Counted from the first letter of the stretch, positions 7,731 to 17,529 are shown. The stretch: DNA of 64,000 bases from Poriferisodalis sp965203655 (GCF_965203655.1 NZ_CBDBDD010000003.1:124001-188000); one strand, 5' to 3'. Program-made: numbers and translations. Notes: a model not told the origin generated them from the letters alone.

Positions 7731-9536
7731 ATGCGCCGACGGCCCGAATTGCGCCGACGGCAGGGCGCTGCGGCGGCCGCCGCCGGCATCGGCGCCTCGC
7801 GCCTGTCTGGCTTGGCGCGCACGGCACTGGTCACCAACGTCCTCGGAATCGGCACCATCGGCGACGCCTTCGCCGCAGCAATGCGGATCCCGAACTTTCT
7901 GCAGAACCTCTTGGGCGAGGGCGCGCTGTCAGGAGCGTTCGTGCCGGCGTACAGCTCGCTCAGCGAGCGCGACGAACGTGCCGCCGGCCGGCTCGCCGGC
8001 GCTGTTGCCACGTTCCTGCTCGCAGTCACCGCCGCTGCGGCGCTGATCAGCATCTTCGCGGCGCGACCGCTCGTGCGACTTATCGCCTGGGGCTTCGTCG
8101 GCGATCGCTTCGAGCTCACCGTCACCCTCGTGCGCATCACTGTGTGCGGCACGGCGCTGGCCGTCCTGAGCGCGTGGTGCCTGGGAGTGCTGAACAGCCA
8201 TCGGCGTTTCTTTCTGTCCTATGTGGCGCCCGTGGTGTGGAACGCCACCCAGATCGCCGTGCTCGTCGGTGTGATCCTGTGGGGTGTGGCCGGCACCAGC
8301 CGGGCAACGGCGCTGGCCTGGGGTGTCACCGCGGGCGCGGCCGGACAGGTCCTAGTCCAGTTGCGTGGCGTCTGGCGTGCCGATCCTCATATCAAGCTGA
8401 ACTTCCGCTGGCGCGAGCACGAAGCAGCCGGGGTCATCAAGCGCTTCGGCCCCGCCGTTGCAGGTCGCGGGGTCTTGCAGATATCAGCGTTCCTGGATCT
8501 CGCGCTCGCTTCTCTGCTCAGTGTCGGGGCCGCGGCGGCGATGGCTGCCGCGCAGACGCTGTACCTGCTGCCGCTGAGCCTGATCGGCACGAGCATCGCT
8601 GCAGCCGAACTGACAGAGCTGAGTCGAGCCCGTGACACCGCAGTCATCGCGGAGCGGACATCGCAACGCCTGTGCGCCACGGTCTTCGGGGTCTCCGGAG
8701 TTGCAGCGATCTACCTGGCGGCGGGCACTCCGCTGAGCGACGCGATCTTCAACCTGGCCGGCCTGCGCAATGCCATCGCAGATGACGACATCGCGCTCAT
8801 CGCGCTCGTCCTCGGGGCCTACTCGCTTGGTCTGGTGCCGTTGGTGGCATCTCGGCTGTGCCAGAACGTTCTGTTCGCCGCGAGGGACACACGGACGGCT
8901 GCGGTGATTGCCGCCATCCGCCTGGCTGTCTCGCTGGTCATCGGCGCAGCGCTGATGCTGCCGCTGGACCGGGTCCTGGTCATCGACGGTGCCCTGACCG
9001 GTTTCGGCGACATCGACCTGTTCTCGCGGGAGTCCACCTGGTCGTTGCTGGATTCGAAGATCCGTTCCGATCCGGCGCTGCCGGCCCGTCTGGGTGCGGT
9101 CGGGCTCGCGTTCGGTGCGGCTGTCGGCGCGTGGGTGGAGATGGGACTGCTGCGCCGGGCGGTGCTGGCGCGGCGGACCGCGCGCGGCGGGCTGCCACGG
9201 CGCACCGACTGGCCCGAACAGCGGCTGTTCGGCGGTTCGGGAGCGCGCCACCTAGTGCCTGCCGCCGTCGCGCTCGCTGCCGGAATCCCGGCATCACTGG
9301 CGCTCGACGTGCTGCCTGCGGTGCTGCGATTCGCTGCCGTGGCAGCGCTCATGGTCGCAGTGCACCTCGGCTGCGGGCTGGCGCTCAAACTGCCCGCCGC
9401 CCAAGCACTGATCTCACAGCTGCCCCGTCTCATGCTGAACTGGCGTCGACGCCCCGACGGCAGCTCCCCCGACGGCACAGCCGGCGAGGCGACGCGACCG
9501 TCGTCCGACGGCGATGAAGGAGGCTCCCAGCCATGA
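7731..9536 (+). CDS. murJ: Lipid II flippase MurJ
   Basis: Moves the peptidoglycan precursor lipid II to the outer face of the membrane. The 601-residue protein has about 14 hydrophobic segments and the family hallmarks RIPNFLQNLLGEGALSGAFVP near the N-terminus and FVPAYSSL after it. It ends shortly after the last helix with a short polar tail. Mycobacterial MviN carries an additional cytoplasmic pseudokinase and an external domain; here those parts are missing from MurJ and are encoded by the separate gene at 10464-11969. Its stop overlaps the degV start (ATGA). Confidence 0.95.
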   Translation: MRRRPELRRRQGAAAAAAGIGASRLSGLARTALVTNVLGIGTIGDAFAAAMRIPNFLQNLLGEGALSGAFVPAYSSLSERDERAAGRLAGAVATFLLAVTAAAALISIFAARPLVRLIAWGFVGDRFELTVTLVRITVCGTALAVLSAWCLGVLNSHRRFFLSYVAPVVWNATQIAVLVGVILWGVAGTSRATALAWGVTAGAAGQVLVQLRGVWRADPHIKLNFRWREHEAAGVIKRFGPAVAGRGVLQISAFLDLALASLLSVGAAAAMAAAQTLYLLPLSLIGTSIAAAELTELSRARDTAVIAERTSQRLCATVFGVSGVAAIYLAAGTPLSDAIFNLAGLRNAIADDDIALIALVLGAYSLGLVPLVASRLCQNVLFAARDTRTAAVIAAIRLAVSLVIGAALMLPLDRVLVIDGALTGFGDIDLFSRESTWSLLDSKIRSDPALPARLGAVGLAFGAAVGAWVEMGLLRRAVLARRTARGGLPRRTDWPEQRLFGGSGARHLVPAAVALAAGIPASLALDVLPAVLRFAAVAALMVAVHLGCGLALKLPAAQALISQLPRLMLNWRRRPDGSSPDGTAGEATRPSSDGDEGGSQP

Positions 9537-10402
9537 CAACCCAATCACCGGTGCACATCATCACCGACAGCTCCTGCGATCTCAGCGACGACGCCGTCGC
9601 CGAGCTTGGCATCACGATCGTTCCGCTGGAGATTCGATTCGGCACCGAGACGTTCGTCGACCGGGTCGAGCTGAGCACGGCCGACTTCTGGGAGCGCTGC
9701 CGATCCGACCCCGAGCTGCCCTCCACGGCCGCACCCGCGCCAGGCGCTTTTGCGCAGGCGTACCAGCGTGCAGTGGACGCGGGCGCTCCCGAAGTGGTCG
9801 TCATCACGCTGAGCGGCGATCTCTCGGCCACAATCGAAGCTGCCCAGCAGGCAGCCGGGGCGCACGCTGAGCTTCCCTGCCACGTCGTGGACAGCCGCTC
9901 AGTCAGCGCGGGACTCGGCCTCATCGTCATCGCTGCAGCCGAGCTCGCCGCCAACGGCTCCAGCGGCACAGAGATTGTCGATTTCGTGCAGTCAGTCGCG
10001 CCGCGCGTCCGCATTCACGCTGCCTTGGACACCTTGGAGAACCTGCGCAAGGGTGGCCGCATCGGGGCAGCCCAGTCACTGCTCGGATCGGTGCTGTCGA
10101 TCAAGCCGTTGATCACGGTGACCGATGGGCGCGTCGAACCGGCCGGCAAGCAGCGGACACGCACACGTGCGCTCGCACACCTGGTCGATCTGGTGTCAAC
10201 CGAACGCGCGAACATCGAACGGCTCGCCGTCATGCACGCCGACTGCGCAGACGTCGACGACTTCGTGGCCCGAGTCGCCCCCCTCACCGATGCCGAACCT
10301 GAGGTGATGATGATCGGGCCGGTGGTCGGCGCGCATACGGGTGCCGGAACGATCGGTGTGGTCTTCATCGAGCGGGAACCCGCGTCCGTCTCACCGGAGT
10401 GA
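9533..10402 (+). CDS. DegV family fatty-acid-binding protein
   Basis: Members of this family bind fatty acids and can hand them to a fatty-acid kinase. The 289-residue protein has the complete EDD fold: an N-terminal VHIITDSSCDLS strand-loop, then TLSGDLSATIEAAQQAA, the VDSRSVSAGLGLIV helix region, and the C-terminal LRKGGRIGAAQSLLGSVLSI signature followed by IKPLI. It is translationally coupled to murJ by a 4-nt overlap, placing it between the two parts of the split MviN system. Confidence 0.93.
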   Translation: MTTQSPVHIITDSSCDLSDDAVAELGITIVPLEIRFGTETFVDRVELSTADFWERCRSDPELPSTAAPAPGAFAQAYQRAVDAGAPEVVVITLSGDLSATIEAAQQAAGAHAELPCHVVDSRSVSAGLGLIVIAAAELAANGSSGTEIVDFVQSVAPRVRIHAALDTLENLRKGGRIGAAQSLLGSVLSIKPLITVTDGRVEPAGKQRTRTRALAHLVDLVSTERANIERLAVMHADCADVDDFVARVAPLTDAEPEVMMIGPVVGAHTGAGTIGVVFIEREPASVSPE

Positions 10403-10463
10403 CCGCAACAGCCGATGCTGCGGACCCCCCAGGTCCGGCCTCGCGGGATCCGTCGACGCGCTG

Positions 10464-11969
10464 ATGACGGACTCCAGCATCACAAGCGAGCGGTACGAGC
10501 GGCGCGAACTGCTTCAGCCGGGTGCGGTCGAGACGTGGTCAGGTCTCGACCGGACGCTCAATCGGCCCGTGACCATCCGCAGGTCGTCCGCCGACAGCGA
10601 GATCGGGCACCGGCTGCGCCTGCAGGCCAAAGCTCTCGCTCGGGTGGAGCATCACGGCCTCCTGCACATCCTGGACACCTACGACGAAGTCGAGCACTTT
10701 GCCATCGTCACCGAGCAGCTGCCCACCAGGCTGCTTGTCGACGAACTCACCGCGCCCAACGGCGACATCAAGCGGCTCGCTGCGGCCGAAGCCGTCCGCA
10801 TCGTGATCGCGGTGACCGAGGCTCTGGCGGTTCTGCACAGCTCGGGTTTCGCCCACGGCGGTGTCGACGCCGACTACATCGGATGGCGAGCTGAGGTCGG
10901 CTGGGTCATCCTCAACGGTCCGCCGACCGACGACGCGGTCACCATCCCCGCCACCCGGCGGGCCGACTTGATGTCGGTGGCCGTGCTCGCCCATCGGTTG
11001 ATCGCCGGCGCGGCTCCCCAGCGACGACCCGACGGCACCTGGGAGCTGGATCCCGCGGTGCCTGACGTGGTGGCGCCGGTGCTGGCGCGCGCCATCAGTG
11101 CGTCAGACCCGTGGCCTGACGTGCCGTCGATGCTGCTCGCCCTGCGTTCGGTGGTCGACGACCTGCCGCACGCCGACGACGGCCACACCGACCGCAGGTC
11201 GGTATGGCAGACCGAGCGCCACTGGCTCGCGCCGGTAGGAGTGCTGGTGGCCGCCGCTGCGACCCTCGTCGGCATCGCCCTCTTCATAGAGCAGCCCGAA
11301 GAATCCGAGCGCCCAGCGGCGCAGGCCATTGCCACGACCGCTCCGAGTGTCGATCCCAGTGGCGAATCGCCGCCTGTCGTCACCGTGGCACCGACCGGGC
11401 CCCCTGCGGCTACGACGACCACGCCGCAGTCCACCGTCCCTGTCACGACCACGACGCCGTTGCGGCGCGTGCCTGTGCCGCTGGAGTCCATCACCGACTT
11501 CGACCCAGCGGGCGACGACCGGGTCGAGCACCCCGAGCGGTTGATCTTCATCAACGACGGCGATCCCACCACCGGCTGGAGCACGGCGCGCTACAGCACC
11601 CGCGATTTCGGCGGTCTGAAGGACGGCGTCGGCCTCATCATCGTGCTCGCTCCCGGCGGTCCAGCACACCTAGATCGCCTGGCAATCGACTCCCCCACCG
11701 TGGGCTGGTCGATCGAGGTGTACGTCTCGACCGAGCGGAACCGGACGCTGATCGACTGGGGCAACCCCGTGGCGGTCGCTTCGGACATCACCGGTTCGAC
11801 GACGCTCGATCTGCCCGCCGCCGATGCTGCAGCTCTGCTGGTGTGGATCACCGACCTCGGCGACGAGCTTCCCAGCGGCGGGCACCGGGTCACGGTTTCC
11901 AGGATCGACGTCAGCACGACATCGGGGGCGCAGGAGGCACCCACGGGCACCGATGCCGTGACGCCGTAG
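10464..11969 (+). CDS. MviN-type pseudokinase with membrane helix and external discoidin-like domain
   Basis: A 501-residue single-pass protein. Residues about 8-235 have a protein-kinase fold without catalytic residues: the HRD position reads HGG (residues 131-133), the DFG position reads NGP, and the ATP-anchoring Lys is not evident. A membrane helix spans about 256-275, then a Thr/Pro-rich linker, then a discoidin-like domain (about 370-485) with DGDPTTGWSTARY and GVGLIIVL. This order is the same as the C-terminal half of mycobacterial MviN, whose pseudokinase is phosphorylated by PknB and then bound by an FHA protein. A pknB and FHA genes occur at 55-62 kb. Start: ATG 10464. Confidence 0.85.
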   Translation: MTDSSITSERYERRELLQPGAVETWSGLDRTLNRPVTIRRSSADSEIGHRLRLQAKALARVEHHGLLHILDTYDEVEHFAIVTEQLPTRLLVDELTAPNGDIKRLAAAEAVRIVIAVTEALAVLHSSGFAHGGVDADYIGWRAEVGWVILNGPPTDDAVTIPATRRADLMSVAVLAHRLIAGAAPQRRPDGTWELDPAVPDVVAPVLARAISASDPWPDVPSMLLALRSVVDDLPHADDGHTDRRSVWQTERHWLAPVGVLVAAAATLVGIALFIEQPEESERPAAQAIATTAPSVDPSGESPPVVTVAPTGPPAATTTTPQSTVPVTTTTPLRRVPVPLESITDFDPAGDDRVEHPERLIFINDGDPTTGWSTARYSTRDFGGLKDGVGLIIVLAPGGPAHLDRLAIDSPTVGWSIEVYVSTERNRTLIDWGNPVAVASDITGSTTLDLPAADAAALLVWITDLGDELPSGGHRVTVSRIDVSTTSGAQEAPTGTDAVTP

Positions 11970-12032
11970 CGGTCAGCTGCCCCATGGCGGTTCGGGCATG
12001 GGTGATCGCGGGGTGCGGCCGAGACTCACCAC

Positions 12033-12038
12033 TAGCCT
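12033..12038 (+). promoter_or_regulatory. -10 element of the small membrane protein gene
   Basis: TAGCCT followed by 7 nt and the ATG at 12046, consistent with a leaderless transcript that may also read through trxB. Confidence 0.45.
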
Positions 12039-12045
12039 GCCGCCG

Positions 12046-12414
12046 ATGAGCCCCGTGCGCGGCGCCGGCCGTTCGAAGACAGGGCGCAACGGCGCGTCGG
12101 AACCCGACGCCGATCCCGCGGTCGACGACAGCATCGACGCAGCCGTGGCCAGGTTCACCGATGCTGTCGAAGCTGTCCGCTCGCGCACAAGCGGACCCTT
12201 GGTGACCGCTGTTCGCGCGCTCGTCTACGGCGTCGCGATCGCAACGGCCGCCGTGGGTGTCGTGGTGCTCGTCGCAGTTGCGGCAGTTCGAGCGCTCGAC
12301 ATCGTGGTGCCCGGCGATGTATGGGCAGCCCATCTCATCACGAGCGCAGCATTCGGTGTCGCTGGCGCATGGGCGTGGTCCAAGCGCCGTCGCCGCGGGA
12401 CGGCTCACACATGA
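12046..12414 (+). CDS. Small two-helix membrane protein, function unknown
   Basis: 122 residues from ATG 12046, chosen because a -10 hexamer lies 7 nt upstream (a longer frame starts at 11998). The N-terminal third is polar; an amphipathic AVARFTDAVEAVRSRT segment follows, then two hydrophobic segments (about 62-84 and 95-110) and a terminal WSKRRRRG cytoplasmic anchor. The pattern recalls small holin-like or DUF-type membrane proteins of actinobacteria. The stop overlaps the trxB start (ATGA). In mycobacteria this position between the murJ block and trxB holds sigM, which is absent here. Confidence 0.7.
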   Translation: MSPVRGAGRSKTGRNGASEPDADPAVDDSIDAAVARFTDAVEAVRSRTSGPLVTAVRALVYGVAIATAAVGVVVLVAVAAVRALDIVVPGDVWAAHLITSAAFGVAGAWAWSKRRRRGTAHT

Positions 12415-13388
12415 CCAATGCTGACAGCACTCTTGACGACGCCGTGGCGGTACGTGACGTCATCATCATCGGAAGCGGTCCCGCAGGCCTGACCGCAGCG
12501 ATCTACACAGCCCGCGCCCGGCTGGCGCCGCTGGTCATCGAGGGTGAACCGTCATCAACCTCCGATCAACCTGGTGGGCAGCTCATGCTGACTACCGACG
12601 TCGAGAACTATCCCGGCTTTCCTGACGGTGTCATGGGACCCGAGCTGATGATGAGTTTTCGGGCACAGGCAGAACGGTTCGGCGCCGAGTTCCGCACCGC
12701 CAAGGCGACCAAGGTGGATTTCAGCGAACAACCGTTTGCTGTTTGGATCGGCGACGACCGCTATCTCGGCCGCACGGTGATCGTGTCGACCGGGGCCCAG
12801 AGCTTGCTGCTCGGGTTGCCCGACGAAGAGCGTCTGATCGGTCACGGCGTGTCCACCTGCGCAACCTGTGACGGGTTCTTCTTCCGGGATCAGGAGATCG
12901 CCGTGGTCGGAGGGGGCGACAGCGCTCTCGAAGAGGCCCTGTTCCTGACACGCTTCGCGTCCAAGGTGTACCTCGTGCACCGGCGTGACCAGCTCCGGGC
13001 GTCGAAGATCATGCAGGACCGCGCGTTTGACAACGACCGCATCGAGTTCCTGTGGAATCGTCGCGTACAGGCGATTCACGGCGACGAGCGGCTCGAGGGC
13101 CTCACGCTGGAAGACACCCAGACCGGCGAGCACTCCTCGCTCGATGTCACCGGGCTCTTCGTCGCCATCGGTCACCGGCCGAATACCGAGCTGTTTGCGG
13201 ATTGGCTGGATCGCAAGCCGAACGGCTATCTCGTGACCGAGGCCGGCAGCGCGCGGACCAACATCGCCGGCGTCTTCGCCTGCGGCGATGTCCAGGACGA
13301 CTACTACCGGCAGGCGGTGACCGCTGCGGGCTCGGGGTGCCAAGCCGCTATCGACGCGGAGCGCTGGCTCGAGGCTCGCGGGCACTAG
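12411..13388 (+). CDS. trxB: Thioredoxin-disulfide reductase
   Basis: NADPH-dependent flavoenzyme that reduces thioredoxin. The 325-residue product has the FAD-binding GSGPAGLTAAIYTARA (residues 21-36), the redox pair in CATC (Cys150, Cys153), the NADPH-binding GGGDSALEEA with the following HRRDQLRAS, and the C-terminal FACGDVQDDYYRQAVTAAGS FAD site. The ATG at 12411 overlaps the stop of the preceding membrane-protein gene. It is followed after 74 bp by trxA, its substrate. Confidence 0.97.
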   Translation: MTNADSTLDDAVAVRDVIIIGSGPAGLTAAIYTARARLAPLVIEGEPSSTSDQPGGQLMLTTDVENYPGFPDGVMGPELMMSFRAQAERFGAEFRTAKATKVDFSEQPFAVWIGDDRYLGRTVIVSTGAQSLLLGLPDEERLIGHGVSTCATCDGFFFRDQEIAVVGGGDSALEEALFLTRFASKVYLVHRRDQLRASKIMQDRAFDNDRIEFLWNRRVQAIHGDERLEGLTLEDTQTGEHSSLDVTGLFVAIGHRPNTELFADWLDRKPNGYLVTEAGSARTNIAGVFACGDVQDDYYRQAVTAAGSGCQAAIDAERWLEARGH

Positions 13389-13462
13389 CTCTGCCAGATC
13401 AGCCGCCGTATATCGAAGTCGGCGCATTAGCCTCGCTGTAATCGCGACATGAGGAGCCCCCA

Positions 13463-13786
13463 ATGGCCGAAGGCATATCCACCTTGGACGACAGCACATT
13501 CGACGAGACCGTCGGGAGCGCTGACAGCCCAGTGCTGGTGGATTTCTGGGCCGAGTGGTGTGGGCCGTGCAAGATGATCGCCCCGATCCTCGAAGAGATC
13601 GCTGCGGAGCAAGACAACATCCGCATAGCGAAGGTCAACGTGGACGAGAGCCCCGACTTGGCGATGCGCTACCAGGTGATGAGCATCCCGACGCTCATCA
13701 TGTTCCGGGACGGAGAACCGGCGAAGCGCCTGGTCGGCGCCAAGCCGAAGAGTGCCTTGCTGGCTGAGATCGGCGAATTCCTCTGA
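13463..13786 (+). CDS. trxA: Thioredoxin
   Basis: Small disulfide reductase reduced by TrxB. 107 residues with the active site WCGPCK (Cys33, Cys36), VLVDFWAEWCGPCKMIAP and the cis-Pro loop MSIPTLIMF. AGGAG lies upstream of the ATG. Its TGA is part of the CTGA in which the downstream cwlM-like gene appears to begin. Confidence 0.97.
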   Translation: MAEGISTLDDSTFDETVGSADSPVLVDFWAEWCGPCKMIAPILEEIAAEQDNIRIAKVNVDESPDLAMRYQVMSIPTLIMFRDGEPAKRLVGAKPKSALLAEIGEFL

Positions 13787-14748
13787 TCCGACCCTTCGGC
13801 ATCGGCGCGGCAGGTCCGCACGTACGAGACCTCCAGCACCGGCTGAGCGCGACAGGCCATTGGAACGGCCCAGTCAGCGGGATCTTCGATGCTGCGACGG
13901 CCGACGCTGTTCGGGCATTCCAGCACCACCGCTCCATCGATGTCGACGGCATTTGCGGTCCTGAGACCTGGTCCCTGTTGATCGAGGCCGGCCAGCGCCT
14001 CGGAGATCGCCTGCTGTATCTGCGCACTCCCCAGCTGCGCGGCGACGACGTGTCCGAGGTGCAGCGCATGCTCAGCACGCTGGGATTCTCAGTCGGGCGC
14101 ATCGACGGCATCTGGGGCCCGCTGACGGCGGGGGCGCTGGCTGACTTCCAGCTCAACATGGGGCTCGGCGGAGACGGCGTCTGCGGCGGTCATACCCTGC
14201 GGACGCTGCAGCGACTCGTGCGTCCCCTCGGCGATGCTTCGGTGGTAGCGCACATCACCGAGCGTCAACGGCTGGAATCCGCGGGAGGCCAACTGGCGGG
14301 CCACCGGATTGCCATCGGCGAAGCCGGTGGCCTCGAACCGGTCACCGCGTCGGTCAGGCGGGCCGTCGGGCGCAACGGTGCGGAAGTTCTTACGGTGCAC
14401 CATCCCGACTGGTCCGCGCAAGCGGCGCAGGTCAACCGGTTCGGCGCAGCCGTGTACATCGGCTTCGAAGTGAAGCCCACAGCACCTTCGATTAGCTACT
14501 TCCAGGGACGCCACTTCGTCAGCCGGGCTGGTCAGCGGCTGGCCGCAGATATTGCCGAGCGGCTCGAACCAATGTTCGGTGAAATGCCGACGAGCGGCAT
14601 GGGCTTGCCGATGCTGCGCGAGAGCGCCATGCCCGCAGTCCTGTGCAGGTTTGAAGGGCTTGACATCCTCCTGGAATGCAACCGTGAGGTAGCCAGCGCC
14701 GTAGCCCAGTCCACGCGAGACTTGCTGGTCACCCAGCCGTCTGCGTGA
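13783..14748 (+). CDS. cwlM: CwlM-like protein: two peptidoglycan-binding domains plus inactive amidase fold
   Basis: In mycobacteria CwlM regulates peptidoglycan precursor synthesis rather than cutting peptidoglycan. Here two PG-binding domains are followed by an Amidase_3-like domain. The first opens GAAGPHVRDLQHRL and contains AVRAFQHHRSIDVDGICGPE; the second contains GDDVSEVQRMLSTLGFS. The zinc-ligand motifs of active amidases are absent: the usual DPGHGG region reads IAIGEAGG, and the second His region reads YIGFEV. No ATG, GTG or TTG lies upstream of domain 1, while a TTG at 13978 would delete it. A CTG at 13783, overlapping the trxA stop (CTGA), gives a 321-residue protein with both domains intact. 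Confidence 0.8.
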   Translation: MIRPFGIGAAGPHVRDLQHRLSATGHWNGPVSGIFDAATADAVRAFQHHRSIDVDGICGPETWSLLIEAGQRLGDRLLYLRTPQLRGDDVSEVQRMLSTLGFSVGRIDGIWGPLTAGALADFQLNMGLGGDGVCGGHTLRTLQRLVRPLGDASVVAHITERQRLESAGGQLAGHRIAIGEAGGLEPVTASVRRAVGRNGAEVLTVHHPDWSAQAAQVNRFGAAVYIGFEVKPTAPSISYFQGRHFVSRAGQRLAADIAERLEPMFGEMPTSGMGLPMLRESAMPAVLCRFEGLDILLECNREVASAVAQSTRDLLVTQPSA

Positions 14749-14830
14749 TTTCCGCTGCGTGATCCTGTCTGCCTGTTCGTGGTCTCACCGTGCCGCGGGT
14801 GACTGCGAAGCCGCTTCTCGTTCTCCCCAA

Positions 14831-14853
14831 GTTGTCCACAGGAAGTGGACAAC
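14831..14853. promoter_or_regulatory. Inverted DnaA-box pair or bidirectional hairpin between cwlM and parB
   Basis: GTTGTCCAC-AGGAA-GTGGACAAC is a perfect 9-bp inverted repeat; the left arm continues to a full TTGTCCACA DnaA box. It lies between the convergent cwlM-like and parB genes, so it could also serve as a hairpin terminator in either direction. Confidence 0.5.
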
Positions 14854-14929
14854 AAGTTCAGATTGAGGCTGTGAATCCGGCCCGTCTGACGAGTCAGCGC
14901 CGAAGATTCAACTTGCTCCCCGCATAACG

Positions 14930-15831
14930 TCAACCTTCAAGCGACTCTGGAAAGTTGGCCGTCATGGTGTCGAAGAGCCGCGATAGGTCGGCCAAATCGG
15001 CGAATCTGATGACAATGTGTCCCCCACGGCTCGCCATCTGAACCTCCACCGAGGTCGCCAAGGCGACAGACAATGCTGCCTCTACCTCCAAGACTGCAGC
15101 CGGGCGCTCTGCTTCGGGAGCAGCTGCAGCACCCGCGTCCCGTTCATCATTCGAAGCCGGCTGGACATCGGGCACTGGTGAGGTGCCCAAGGATCTGACA
15201 GCTTCCTCAACCGCACGGACCGACCAGCCCTCGTCCACGATGCGCTCTGCGAGCAGCTCGATCTCGACAGGATCCTCGCAGCCCAGGAGCGCGCGGGCGT
15301 GACCGGCCGAGAGCTCGCCGTCCAGCAGAAAGCGCTGCACGGTGACAGGCAGTGACAGGAGCCGCAGCGAGTTGGTGATTGCCGCTCGGCTGCGGCCCAT
15401 CCGGCGCCCGAGCTCGGAGTGCGTGGCACCGAAGTCGTCGATCAGCTGCCGGTAGGCGGCAGCCTCTTCCAGAGGGTTGAGATCCGCCCGGTGGACGTTC
15501 TCGATCAAGGCGTGCGTCAGGCTCGATTCGTCATCGGCGGCACGCACGACTGCCGGGATGGTGTCGAGGCCGGCAATCTGGGTTGCCCGCCAGCGGCGTT
15601 CCCCAGCGATGATCTCGTAACGCCCGACGATGCCGGTCTCACGCACCACGATCGGCTGCAGGACGCCAATCTGGCGGATCGAGTCGGCGAGCGAGTCGAG
15701 CGACGCCGCATCGAAGTGCCGCCGGGGTTGCAAGGGGTTGACCTCGACAGCGCCGAGCGGGACCTCGCGGTAAGCCGACTGGCCTGTCGGGATCAGCGCG
15801 CCGAGCCCACGTCCAAGACCTCGCTGGGCGT

Positions 15832-15835
<4 letters not shown>
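14930..15835 (-). CDS. parB: Chromosome partitioning protein ParB
   Basis: Binds parS sites near the origin, spreads as a CTP-dependent clamp and is moved by ParA. 301 residues with the CTP-binding region (RYEIIAGERRWRA and ALIENVHRADLNPLEEAAAY), a helix-turn-helix (LGRRMGRSRAAITNSLRLL), a variable Ala/Glu linker and a C-terminal dimerisation domain. The ATG overlaps the parA stop (ATGA). A parS site lies 1 kb upstream at 16791. Confidence 0.97.
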
Positions 15836-16701
<866 letters not shown>

Positions 16702-16710
16702 TCTGTCTCC

Positions 16711-16742
16711 CGTTCACGGGCCGCTCGGGCCACGGCTTCGCC
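16711..16742 (-). repeat. Dispersed repeat, copy A (parA leader)
   Basis: Reverse complement matches 40569-40600 at 31 of 32 positions (core CGAAGCCGTGGCCCGAGCGG). It lies directly upstream of parA and covers part of its leader. Confidence 0.6.
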
Positions 16743-16790
16743 TCTGAGAGTACGCCGTCGCTGTACGCGCGGCGGGGTCCCGACGTCCGA

Positions 16791-16806
16791 TGTTTCACGT
16801 GAAACG
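16791..16806. promoter_or_regulatory. parS site
   Basis: TGTTTCACGTGAAACG matches the 16-bp parS palindrome at 15 of 16 positions. It lies in the 128-bp gap between parA and the divergent rsmG, and covers the -35 position relative to a TACGGT hexamer at 16814-16819. Confidence 0.9.
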
Positions 16807-16829
16807 TCTGGACTACGGTGACTGGGGCC

Positions 16830-17462
16830 ATGGATCCGGCCCTCGATCTGCTCCTGGATCAGCTCGCGCGGGGTCAGCGGCTCGGTTACCTCGGAACAGG
16901 CGATCTGCAAGCACATGTCGAGCACGCGCGGGCCCATTGCGGCGCAGCCCGTCCTGAACCGGGCCAACGCTGGTGCGATCTGGGAAGCGGCGGGGGAGTG
17001 CCGGGGCTCGTCATGGCCCTCGATGAACCGGACGTCGAGTTCGCTTTGCTGGATCGGTCCGAGCGCCGAACGGAGTTCTTGAGGGACGCGGTTCGTCGCC
17101 TCGGGATCAGCGACAGAGTCCGGATTGCCAGCGGGGATGCCGCGCAGCTTGCACACCAACCCGAGCATCGACACGCATACGACGGTGTCGTCAGCCGGGC
17201 ATTCGGCCCGCCAGGGGCAGTCGCGGAGTGCAGCAGCGGCCTAGTGAAACCCGGCGGCAGGCTGGTGGTCAGCGAGCCGCCGCATCTGACGACGCGTGAC
17301 GGGCTCGCGCGTTGGCCGGTCGACGGGTTGGCCGAGCTCGGCTGGGATTTCGACGGCTTGAGCGGAGGGGAGCCCACCTTTGCGGTTCTGACGCGCCAGC
17401 CGTCACACCTGGACGTCTACCCGCGAGCCTGGAAGCAGATCCGCAAGCGGCCGATCTTCTGA
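16830..17462 (+). CDS. rsmG: 16S rRNA (guanine-N7) methyltransferase RsmG, divergent
   Basis: Methylates G527 of 16S rRNA. 210 residues from ATG 16830 (TACGGT hexamer at 16814 gives a 10-nt spacing; a GTG at 16818 overlaps it). The SAM-binding fold is clear: WCDLGSGGGVPGLVMAL, FALLDRSERRTEFLRD, VVSRAFGPPGAVAECSSGLVKPGGRLVV, and the family-typical end YPRAWKQIRKRP. The N-terminal WN..NLT segment of RsmG is not recognisable and is replaced by a shorter sequence. It is transcribed opposite to both parA and jag; in most actinobacteria all three are co-directional. Confidence 0.85.
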   Translation: MDPALDLLLDQLARGQRLGYLGTGDLQAHVEHARAHCGAARPEPGQRWCDLGSGGGVPGLVMALDEPDVEFALLDRSERRTEFLRDAVRRLGISDRVRIASGDAAQLAHQPEHRHAYDGVVSRAFGPPGAVAECSSGLVKPGGRLVVSEPPHLTTRDGLARWPVDGLAELGWDFDGLSGGEPTFAVLTRQPSHLDVYPRAWKQIRKRPIF

Positions 17463-17529
17463 ACGAGCTGCCCGCTGCTGACGCGCGCTAGCCACGCGGG
17501 TCGGGCTGCCCGGGCCAGGAACGTGCCCG

